Source: Isoetes taiwanensis
Lineage: Eukaryota > Streptophyta > Lycopodiopsida > Isoetales > Isoetaceae
DNA: 64,000 nt
Assembly: GCA_021234155.1 (NCBI GenBank)
Contig: JAJEKV010000126.1
Location: 62,001 to 126,000 of the forward strand
Direction of reading: 5' to 3'
Shown: piece after piece, positions 55,270 to 64,000 of the stretch
Layout: every line of letters begins with the position of its first letter
Numbering within the stretch: position 1 is the stretch's first letter
Program-made: the position numbers and the translations under genes
The notes under the pieces: generated by a model
What the model was told of the DNA's origin: nothing
Seen by the model: only the letters and a program-made list of their open reading frames with translations
Databases searched by the model: none

Positions 55270-58200
55270 TTGACGTTTTCGCTAGAAGCCTCTCATTCTT
55301 GGTGGCTTGATGGTGTAGTTGATTACTTGAAATCTTCCATGCCGCTTTTCAAAAGCCCTGAAGGTGGCCGCATTGAAAGAGATCTTTCATCCCGAACTCT
55401 TTGTCTTGGCAAACAAACTCAGTATCCGATATTGTTTCTTCCGACTCCATCGATGTTTCATACGTCGAGTCCTCTTGTCGTTATCGTGTTGTGCAAGAGT
55501 GTTGAGGATGTTGATTGCTTCACCCCCGCAAATTGCCGCACATGTCTTCCTTTGATCTGTTACGCTATGGGAGGGAAGGAATAACAAGGGAACTATATAT
55601 GCAAGGCATATAGTTTACATAATTACAATTACTACTAGAGCTATTAGGTCCCCCTTTGTGCCTCCCTTCGAAGTTGCACACACCTGGCAATGTCATCGGT
55701 GTTCCTCCCCAGCAATGGTGTTGATGATCTATATCCTCCTATTTGTGCGTCGGCTCATAATCAGGGGTAACTTGTTGATATACTTGGGCCCTCGATGTTT
55801 GTCCGCTATGGCACACACGCTTTGCTGGTCGCTCATGCTTTTGATATTTCAAACGCACGATCCCGTTTCGGGTGGTAATTGTTCCCCCTTCATGATACTT
55901 GAAGCTATTTGAGGCGCCTCTTGAGGTTGTGCGTGATTCCTTTGGCTATACTCCTCCGAGTCGCCCTTTATGCAGTTGTTCTTTGAATCCTCCATGCTTG
56001 GGTTCACCAAGTTGCATGCAAGTCCGCGTGCAAGTCATCGGCTCACCACGCTAATTCTTCTCCATCGAAGCTTCCAAACTTCCTTGTTTGATCCCTCGAT
56101 CACATGGCTTGACGTTGTCCGCGCTCCACGTGTTATGCCGTCTTCTTGTCTTGAGGTACCTTCCATGACTTTGATTGTGCTCGGCCGGGTTTGATCCTCC
56201 TGGTGCCTCTAGCTCGTGGAAGAAGTCGGGTTGCTAGCACTTCTCCTTCAAATTTCGCCTCGACCTTGTCCCTCTATACATGTGGTCTCTCATCAAGTAA
56301 AACATCATGGCTCTCCTCCCCGCTGGCTATATTGTTTGATGATGAATCATTATATCTTCAAGCAGCTTGACCCTTGAGTTGAAGAAGTACACTTTAGATA
56401 TACTCTTATCGTTGAATAGCCCGGCTATTATCTTGAACTCTCTTTTTTGCAAAGGTGCTTCAATTGCTATCCTTGTCGTTAAGGTGTCGAATGCTTCTAC
56501 CTTGGGCGTTTGATGTCCCATATGTCCGGAGATATGATCGGCTTCTTCTCTTCTAATTCTGGTAGGAATACCGACGGCCATCACCTAGTTGTTGGAGGCA
56601 TGTCTCCTCATCATCGGTGCCTTTAGTAAGTGCATCTCCATCTAATAATGCTGCGTGTCATAGCCGCCATCACCCTATATTACTACAAGGTGGAATTATG
56701 GTCGTCGAGATGTTGCCTTCTTAGTTGGCTCGTTGATGTCGGGACGCCTCTCCTTCTATTGTTGAGGCCACTTTCGACGGTCATAAGTTCGTCAAGTGTT
56801 CTTTGCTGCCACAAGATGTAGTGTTAAGGCCCCCGGCGATGTCCCTGTGTACCATGATCTTGACATGACCTGTTGTCTCTTATTCCGACATTGGGTGGAC
56901 GAAACGATCTTCTACTTGAGGGCACTTCCCAAAGTGTTTGAGTCGGGTTTGCTTGGCCTCTGGTCAAGCCTCCTCGTACTTGCTCTTCCATTTTGATCTT
57001 GGGCTATAGTTGTGCTTCCTTGCTTCCTCATTTGGTAGTCGAGGTGAAGGAGCTTCGATCTAAGCGCTAAATCAGAAAACATGACTTTAAACTCATGTTT
57101 CTCCACTATATCTGTGGAACACCAGATATACAATAGACATATAATGATTTACATTGGAATTTTAATTCATCCACTTTCCCAAAACAATTACGAAGATCTA
57201 CTTAAATGTTTATACTCCTTTAGGGTTTCCCTTCCTCCGCCGTTTGATCCTTGATTTTCTTTGCATCTTCTTCGCTTACGGTTGACTCGGGATTCCTTGA
57301 GATGTTGCTACTACTATTGTTGAGCTTCATATGCGATCCGAGCTCGTCACCCCAAGTTGCAAAGAGTGTTCGCCGATGTGATCCTTGAAAAGATGCTCCT
57401 CCTTAATGTGTGTGTCCGTCGTGAAGGAATTCGGTGACCGCTCAACGTCCCTACATGCGTTGTGCGTTTGCAAGGTTGCCGATGTCGCGCCATTGGTCGC
57501 TGAGCTTGATCACCGGCTGTTGCGGTCGGGCATTCTTGAATGTCTTGAAACTTCTAGGATGCGTGTGGTCGGTGGCGAGGGCATTGTCATTCCTCCAAGC
57601 AGTTGAATTTCAGAAAGGACTCACTGCCCAGGCTTTGCTTCATTCCGAGGTGCCTCTCCGTGCCTGGAAGTGTGATCATCTCCATTGCTCCCTACCATGA
57701 AATCCTTCTAATTAAGCTGCGTGATTTGTGTTTCTTTGGCTAGGTCGCCTCCTCCGCCCCTTGTGTCCTATCCATTCGAAGTCTCGCCTCACGACTGGCC
57801 GACGTAGTAAGGTCGCCCTTCCTTTGGTTTCTAGGTGTTTTAAGGTCCGAATTCTTGTTCGAAAGCAGAATATTCTCCTCCTTGATCTTGCCCTAATGCT
57901 GATATAGGCCTTCAAGTTGGAGATGTTCCTTCCCCGATATCGTCTTATACTCCTCATGGTCTCCTACTTTTTGGAGCCGATGAAAGTTCTCTATTTGGTG
58001 CAAAGGAGCCGGAAGCTCGCCCCGGGTCATCCTTAGTGCTTCGTGGTTGCCTAGCTTGGTTGCTCCTTTTGTTGGCGTTGCATGACATTACTCGCGATTC
58101 TTTGCCGCGCAAGGTCGTGGTTGTCTTCCCTCCGGTTTATATCAGCCCTGTGTCGCCATGACTTCTCTCGTCGACGGAAGATTATGCCCTCCCCCTAGCT

Positions 58201-58620
58201 TCGTGATGCTAATACGCGGCATCGATGTCCTAACGTTTTTCCGCACCTCGTATTTTGCTTTGCCTTCGTTCTTCCATTTAAAACTCATGTCGTCGAGGTT
58301 GGTGAAGGCCGAGATCCTCTTCGATGTGAGCTTCGTGGGCGGGTAGTGGCCAGGAGGTTGACATCTAGAAAAATTCTTGATGCCGTTGGTTACCAATATT
58401 CTTCCCATTTGATGAAGATTGATGATAGGCGGTGGTGTCCTGTTCTACTGCGTTTGTCGATTGAGTTTAATGCGTTGTGCTTCCCTCTCTTGGATCCATC
58501 TTTTTCGGTCTCCCTCTCCTTATCTCTGTACATGGCCGGGTCCTCGATGTCTTCGGAAGTTGCCTCTAGTTCTTCCGTTTGATCTAGCCCCCAGATTACT
58601 TGTTTATGCTCAGATATTCT
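55270..58620 (-). pseudogene. Decayed reading frames inside the LTR element
   Basis: Minus frames of 66-88 codons occur at 55587-55387, 56584-56327, 57133-56912, 57957-57712 and 58408-58142, with few stops in the joining stretches. Composition is basic and polar, partly coiled-coil-like (e.g. TNGIKNF, NLDDMSFKWKNEGKAKYEV). No zinc knuckle, protease, RT or integrase motif is recognised. It may be the remains of a gag-like or accessory protein; plus-strand frames here are shadows. Confidence 0.4.
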
Positions 58621-59342
58621 AGAGTCTAAGGGTCTGCTTGAAGGGCTCTCCTACAACATTAAGGGCTCTATAAGCAAGCAAGATGGCCAGCAACACATCG
58701 AGACATATCTATAATCTACAAGTCTATGGACATTAGGACGGTGGTATGGCGTGAAATGAGGTTTGTTTTGCAAAACCTCCATGATGTTTGAGGCATACTC
58801 TAAGGTCCTAGCAAAGTTGGTTTGGGGAAGTCCAATCTCTACACATGGAGGACTTGGGCAGCTCTAGACTCTAGCTCCTTTCTAGGTATCCCGCAATAGG
58901 GAGGTCAATGTGGCGGATGTATAAGTCAAACTCTATTAGAAGGACACAAAATTAGGTCAAGGTTTATGCCTTTGGCATGAGCAGAGGTGATGTACCAAAT
59001 GGTTGGACTTGGGTTGCTATGTTGAGGTCTAGATGACTATAACAACTGGGTGTTCTTGGGCACTTCTATCTAGGAGTAAGGCATTAGCTTTGAGCCGAGA
59101 GCAATACTTGTGAGGTACTAATGGGGTATGCTTCTATTTACAAACAAACCACCGCTTGGAAAAACAATTCAAGGGTTTGAGCAATTTTGGTCATTTTGAG
59201 CTGGGGTTTGAATTTCTAGCCTAATTTGAGATCATAAATGGATTCTAGGCTGTCTAACGGTCCTATTGCAACAAATTTCAGGCGATTTGGAGCTCAGAGC
59301 TCAAGTTATGGAGGTTCAAAGTTTGGAGGTTCACACATTGCG

Positions 59343-59607
59343 CCTGCACCAATAATGAACTTTTCATTTTACGTCCGGCCGTGACGTGTGAGACATTGGC
59401 TCTAAATGGGTTAAACTTGTCTAATTTGGGTGATATAAGGGTCTAATTCTCTTTGGACTCATCGAAAGAAGCACTGACCCCTTATTTGGTCGATTTAGGC
59501 GCTTTTGGGCACTTTTGGGGCATGGTCTCCAAAGATGGTCTCCTGCGTTCGCCCTGCACCAATAATGAACTTTTCATTTTCGGCCCTGGCGCGGCACGGT
59601 GAGACAT
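59343..59607. repeat. 28-bp block repeated about 209 bp apart
   Basis: A 28-bp block beginning CCTGCACCAATAATGAACTT occurs at 59344-59371 and 59553-59580, each followed by similar GGCC...GTGAGACAT sequence. Confidence 0.8.
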
Positions 59608-59751
59608 CCTCAAATTGGCCTAGGATGTCCTTGGCTAAAACAAAAGCTAAAACTTACTAACTCAACTTAATTAAGTAACTTTATACACTTATAATTTACT
59701 CTAAAACACTTTGTATTAAACAAAATTTTATCATTTACGAAATTTTTGTCT

Positions 59752-59954
59752 TTTTATGTTCTCATTCACTTCTTGTTATTACTAGCTTAGCATATACTAC
59801 AAAAATGAGAAAAAATTTCTCACTTTTCGAGGTTTGAGGATCCTATCAAGTTATCTTTTATGTTCTCATTCACTTCTTGTTACTAACTTAGCATATACTA
59901 CCAAAATGAGAAAAAATTTCTCACTTTTCGAGGTTTGAGGATCTTATCAAGTTA
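59752..59954. repeat. Tandem duplication of about 100 bp in the element leader
   Basis: Two nearly identical units (59752-59853 and 59856-59954) from TTTTATGTTCTCATTCACTT to TATCAAGTTA lie just downstream of the primer-binding site in the element's own orientation. Confidence 0.9.
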
Positions 59955-60002
59955 GTACTCTTTGGGGGCATAGCGATTTTGCTCTTGGTCTCCAAGAACA
60001 TT

Positions 60003-60013
60003 GCTCGATACCA
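60003..60013 (-). promoter_or_regulatory. Primer-binding site, Met-tRNA type
   Basis: On the minus strand TGGTATCGAGC lies three bases after the LTR end CCA. It matches the initiator Met-tRNA primer site TGGTATCAGAGC except for one missing A. Confidence 0.75.
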
Positions 60014-60016
60014 TCG

Positions 60017-61660
60017 TGGCGTCCCCCTACTGCATTTATACGGTGCACTCGCGGTAGATACAAGCGGAGTTCATCCCCATGCCGGTTCCATCTTGTCTGG
60101 GGCCCTCCACAATCATTGCACCTAACGAGTCCCAATTGGGAAGAGTGAAGGGGTCATTTTACCCCGCTCTCCCTCGGGGCCTACCTAGCTGCTGCGGAAG
60201 CGTAAACATACATGTCGGTAAACAACATAATCACATATCCACCTCGAAGGGTGGTGCATCAACATATCTGCATAGACAATGATCGGCATCATACATAGGG
60301 TCCCTACCCAATGCTCGGGACTTCGAAGGGATGGCCCGGCGGCTTGGGTCTCGAGTTCATTCTTGAGGCAATTCATGGCAATGGATTTGGCGCGCATAAA
60401 ACATGGCATAGGGTTGTCCACTCCATCCGGCCCCTCATTGCACACTTTGCGAGTAATTTTGAAAAGTGTCGGGACACGATCAGCCAGCGGGATGCATAGC
60501 CAAAAGGGCTATTCACTGGTTTCATCTTCCCGGTTCCGATGGGGCGGTAGGGATCACTCCCTCCGTGATCTACATGCTAACTCAAGGTGACTAGAGGGCC
60601 ACTGCCCGTATCCGACTGAACCCACTGGAAAGTGTACACCACTTCACGGGTGTCGAGTCCATGCCTTACCCGCACTCAGTGGTAAGCCATTAGACCTAGT
60701 CACAATGATCCCCTGCAGGGCCTTACACACCGATGGATTTCTCAAGAGTCGACATGAACCTCCTTCTTAGCCGCCTTGCCCCCTTCACCCACAACCGGTG
60801 TGGTTCTTGTACACAAAATAGAATCTACAAAGTGTGCTAGAGGGCTAGTCTAGGAGCATCTACTACCAAGCTTGAGGTCTCTACCCCCCTTCCCAATACA
60901 AGGAGTTCACAGATATACATCATCCACATACATCACAGAGAACTAAAGAACTAGATCTAATCTATGTCATAGAGTTATGTTCTTTAGTTAGAGTCCGTAT
61001 CTAGAGACCTAGAGGGAGCTGCTATGGGCAATTTAATAGGCTAAACCCTCTTGATTCTATGGAAAATAGGGTTTAAGCTATTAAATTGCCTAAATACTTG
61101 ATCCTTGAGTGGCTCCTCGACTGAAGTTTAGTCCATCCTTGAAACCGCTTTCGAATCAAGGGAAACTAATGGTGCCATTCTCTCGAGGGCAGTGCGAGGC
61201 TGGTTTTAGCTCTTGGAGCGACCAAAGCGAGCTCTAAAACCCTAGAAACGAAAAATGGGGAAGTTATGGTTTCCTCCTAAATAGACAAGGGGGTTGGCTA
61301 GGGTTTCCAATTATCCCCCCCAGGCATGTGGGATAATTGGAATGGGCCCACTTGCCTTTAATGGCTAGGGTGGCAAAATGTGCCCACATGGAAAGGTGTG
61401 CACCTTAATAAATGTGCACATTGGTAAATGTGCACATTAATTGCACACTTGGGTATGGCCCACTTGGCATAAAGTGTCCACATGGGAAAATGTGCACCTA
61501 GATAAATGTGCACATTAATAAATGCACACTCCTTGCAAGTTGCCCCTAGGGGCTACCTTTACACCGTCGGTATCGTCGGTCGGGGTGGCGTGCTGTACGT
61601 GATGGGGGCAAAGACAAAGATATCGCCCCGGGACCGTATCTCAGGCTTTGAACGCCAACA
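60017..61660 (-). repeat. 5' LTR of the 10.9-kb element
   Basis: Counterpart of 50780-52431. On the minus strand it starts TGTTGGCGTTC (at 61660) and ends GGGGGACGCCA (at 60017). It differs from the other LTR by scattered short indels and patchy substitutions. Confidence 0.9.
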
Positions 61661-61726
61661 TCGGGCGTGACTCGTGAAAGTACCCAAAAGGCATGGATTG
61701 TCGGCACATATGGTTGTTTTGCAATG

Positions 61727-62243
61727 CATTAGGGTTTTGAGATTAAAAGGGCCTTCAAAACATGCCAACTAAGCCAAATGAAGATAAATGAACTACCAAT
61801 CGAAATCGAGCTGATTTGGTCTCAATCCTCGCGTAACTCACGATCACATTTTCTAGTATAACTATTGATAAAAAGTCAAATGAGCTCTTCGTTTAGTGTA
61901 ATAGATAGATCTCGTTGAGATCTTTCTAACAGGTGCTTTGCACATATTTTAACCACTTGTGATTGTCAAAACTCCAAAAATATGATTTTTACCATTTTTA
62001 CTATCCTACGGGGTTAAAAAATATGCAAACCACCCAAGATTGGAAAGATCTCAATGAGATCTATCTATTGCACCAAACAAACTCATTTGGTTTTTGTATC
62101 AACACTTATGCTAGAAAATGTGATCCAAAGGAGTTAGTTATAATCGCTTTGGCTTCGGATCCCCGTTTTTTCCGATTGGTAGTTCATATAGCTTAGTCGT
62201 GATTGTTAGAAGGCCCTTTTATGATCTCAAAAAATCCCTAATG
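61727..62243. repeat. Long inverted repeat, arms of about 230 bp
   Basis: The left arm 61727-61954 and right arm 62012-62243 are reverse complements over nearly their full length, with a 57-nt loop. Matching landmarks are CATTAGGG...AAAAGGGCCTT, TGAACTACCAATCG, GATCACATTTTCTAG, and AATAGATAGATCTC(A/G)TTGAGATC next to the loop. Transcripts would fold into one long hairpin. No protein and no clear target duplication. It could be a foldback or MITE, or a hairpin small-RNA locus. Confidence 0.9.
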
Positions 62244-63306
62244 GGTTGGACTATGACCTTATCGTATTTACATATCTCAATCCTCGCGTGGAACGTAAAT
62301 GTATCGTAAGAATATAAGGGAATATGGTTCTAACGAAGAACTGAGATAAACCAATAGGCAAAAGAGGATGGACACTATTAGCAAATTGGAAGGTACTTTT
62401 AGAGAAATTCTAGATATAAATATGGTTATGCAAAACACATTTGCTATGTTGCATTTCTTGCTACTGAATGGCGGCGTGAGGTATTTTGCCTATTTGATGT
62501 GCAGATAAAAATATAGATTTAACAAGGCCACAATAGAAAATATGGAGGCAGACAAAGAAACACGGCTAAAAGTAAGAAGATCTTTGATTTCATAAGGCAG
62601 TGGCCCGGTAGGATGCATCATCAATACAAAAGACAATAGAACAAATATGTTTATGAACTTAAAAGCAAACAAGAACTGTAATCTCGACATAAAAAATTCC
62701 AGCAATACCCAGCAAGGTTGGATTTGATTTCCTAGTTCTGACAACTAAGATATTATCTTTAGTACAATAATTAAGTTATGAGCGATAATTAAATTAACTT
62801 GATGAACTTAATTGATAAACGAGGAGGTTTTTTTCACATCATCATTCATTACATGCATTTCCCCAAAACATTAAATCTACAAAGCTCGTGAAATTCCTTC
62901 ACACGCATTGTTGTCACACTAAGAATATTTTGTGAGCATGATTCATGCCTCCTCCACTTAATCAATCTATGTATGATTACTTAAAGTGGACATGTATATG
63001 TACATGAGTTACATATATTTTAGTTCAAGATAAATTTATGCAAACTTGCCAACTCAATGAAATCATTATATTTAACTAACTATAATTGCAAACTCAAAGT
63101 AGGTGCAAACACAATTTTTTGTTAAAAACGATAGGTGGATACTAACTTTTCAAGTAGCTTGGTAAAAGGCAAAGCATTTTTGGGCCTCAAAGCGCATGTT
63201 TACACTTTAATCATAATGTATTATGTATTCCTCTTGTTTACTTAACGTCAATATGATATGTCAGTTTATCTTAAAGTATCCTTGATACTTTCTCATAATC
63301 TTGAGC
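62244..63306. other. No other gene seen
   Basis: The 84-codon minus frame at 62744-62490 is hydrophobic but AT-driven and has no recognisable family. The bases just left of 63307 presumably hold the 3' UTR of the LTP-like gene. Confidence 0.4.
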
Positions 63307-63594
63307 TTACAAACAGTCTATAGATACATTGCATACCTCTTGAAAATACATGTAAACATATCCAATAAGCATATCATCAAAATAAGAAGAAGCAATAATG
63401 GAGCAGAAGCAATCTGTTAATGGTAGAATAGAGGGACAACATGTAGCATCATCACCATTGCCAAAACAAGGATATATAGCTTGCACTATTTCGTTGCCAT
63501 TACAATCCGAAGCTGGTGAAGGTGCCGGTGCGGAAGATTCCACAACAAGAGAGTTTATGCATGCAAAAAGAAGTATAATAAGAAGGCTCTTCAT
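63307..63594 (-). CDS. Small secreted 8-cysteine protein, nsLTP-like
   Basis: An intact 95-codon frame on the minus strand. Residues 1-22 form a signal peptide (MKSLLIILLFACINSLVVES, then SA), followed by a short Pro/Ala/Ser spacer. The mature part has eight Cys in the order C31-C43-C52C53-C62xC64-C88-C94, the 8-cysteine motif of plant non-specific lipid-transfer proteins. The spacing CC-X8-CXC-X23-C fits type 2 nsLTPs; the first two gaps (X11, X8) do not match the usual X7, X13. Such proteins carry lipids in the apoplast, in cuticle formation or defence. The start is the first ATG, with a TATA-like site about 55 bp upstream. No frame damage. Confidence 0.85.
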   Translation of the reverse strand: MKSLLIILLFACINSLVVESSAPAPSPASDCNGNEIVQAIYPCFGNGDDATCCPSILPLTDCFCSIIASSYFDDMLIGYVYMYFQEVCNVSIDCL

Positions 63595-63644
63595 CCCGTA
63601 CTCGTTGGAACAAAGATAAGGAAGAGGAAGAGAATGGAAAGATG

Positions 63645-63652
63645 AATTATAA
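63645..63652 (-). promoter_or_regulatory. TATA-like box of the LTP-like gene
   Basis: CTTATAAT on the minus strand, about 50-58 bp before the start codon, gives room for a short 5' leader rich in CTTCCTCTTCC. Confidence 0.4.
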
Positions 63653-63762
63653 GTAAGGCCAAGTAGGTGGCACTCTTTCTATGTGATAAAATACTATTAT
63701 CATGCCATTAAACAAACATTGTTTACCAACTGTATTGTCATAAAAGTTTCATGTACAAAGTG

Positions 63763-63780
63763 CAAGAAAGAAAGAAAGAA
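63763..63780. repeat. (GAAA)n short microsatellite
   Basis: AAGAAAGAAAGAAAGAA, about four units, in the upstream flank of the LTP-like gene. Confidence 0.85.
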
Positions 63781-64000
63781 CTCAATAAAATTAATACAAT
63801 ACATAATATCCCATATATCCCCTCCCCCTCCCCCCAAAGGGGAAAAAAACTAGCTTACATTTGATTACTTTGCTATACATGTTATAGAATATTCTTATGC
63901 CACATGAATTCAGTTGAAGATGACAAAGTTTGACTAAGACCAAATTGCATTATAACCTCATTTTGATCAAAATCCCTTGCCAATCCGTCAATCGTCCATG

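Larger units (their letters stand above)
50780..61660 (-). mobile_element. 10.9-kb LTR retrotransposon without recognisable pol (LARD-like)
   Basis: Two long direct repeats, 50780-52431 (1,652 bp) and 60017-61660 (1,644 bp), enclose 7.6 kb. On the minus strand each repeat begins TGT and ends CCA. A primer-binding site beside the right repeat and a polypurine tract beside the left repeat both indicate minus-strand transcription. The interior has tandem repeats, a T28 tract and decayed minus-strand frames, but I find no RT, RNase H, integrase or protease motif, so this fits a large retrotransposon derivative mobilised in trans. No matching 5-bp target duplication is seen (left flank CATCA, right flank TCGGG), and the flanking Gypsy-2 RT does not resume on the right. 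Confidence 0.85.

Noticed and set aside
54000-58600. Plus-strand frames within the LTR element
   Set aside because: PBS and PPT show the element is transcribed from the minus strand; the plus frames have no recognisable products and look like shadows.
50775-61665. 5-bp target-site duplication for the LTR element
   Set aside because: The bases flanking the two ends (CATCA and TCGGG) do not match under any reasonable one- or two-base boundary shift.
62490-62744. Hydrophobic 84-codon minus frame as a membrane protein
   Set aside because: AT-rich sequence yields Phe/Leu/Ile-rich frames by default. No family similarity and no upstream promoter-like signal.

Overview
This is a stretch of land-plant nuclear DNA. 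It is AT-rich and repeat-dense, and most of it is old transposable-element sequence. The plant assignment rests on an intron-containing GH5 endo-beta-mannanase of the plant MAN type, an 8-cysteine lipid-transfer-like secreted protein, a RABA/Rab11 retrocopy, a plant-type Cupin_3 protein, L1-type LINEs with a C-terminal zf-RVT domain, and Ty3/Gypsy, MULE, Helitron and hAT remnants. I cannot name the species. The low gene density and heavily decayed elements suggest a large genome. No bacterial, organellar, rRNA or tRNA gene is evident.

Layout. 0-8.2 kb: a minus-strand Ty3/Gypsy element split within its reverse transcriptase by a 5'-truncated LINE (about 2.77-6.87 kb, 24-nt poly-A, candidate 9-bp target duplication) and split again after its integrase zinc-binding region by a foldback element (893-1629). 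8.3-14.5 kb: mostly non-coding, with a 257-bp TIR element, a SINE-like head, an LTR-like TATA region and a second TIR element. 14.9-17.1 kb: the mannanase gene on the plus strand; exons and splice sites are visible but several frame breaks point to a pseudogene or consensus errors. 18.3-26.5 kb: two minus-strand LINEs of one family. The longer one carries a 655-bp CpG-rich hAT-like insertion and an array of short palindromes in its ORF1 region. 27.8-28.9 kb: a broken RABA/Rab11 retrocopy followed by a Cupin_3 reading frame. 30-41 kb: microsatellite, hairpins, a MULE remnant with transposase similarity, an AGAATCT minisatellite, a 40-bp triplet and a tandem array of about 310-320 bp. 41.6-44.1 kb: a Helitron Rep fragment abutting a fourth LINE. 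47.5-50.8 kb: a plus-strand Ty3/Gypsy gag-protease-RT fragment, cut in RT by the end of a 10.9-kb LTR element (50,780-61,660). That element has two LTRs of 1,652 and 1,644 bp, a Met-tRNA-like primer-binding site and a polypurine tract, all agreeing on minus orientation, and no recognisable pol. It is followed by a 0.5-kb near-perfect long inverted repeat (61,727-62,243) and, at 63.3-63.6 kb on the minus strand, an intact small secreted LTP-like gene.

The only genes that look intact are the LTP-like gene and, with an uncertain 5' end, the cupin. There is no operon-like cooperation; the window is best read as a record of repeated transposon nesting. The signals most worth following are the CpG-rich hAT-like element with its repeated GACGCT motif, the long inverted repeat near 62 kb, and the pol-less LTR element with its GTGCAC-rich U3 and duplicated internal hairpins.
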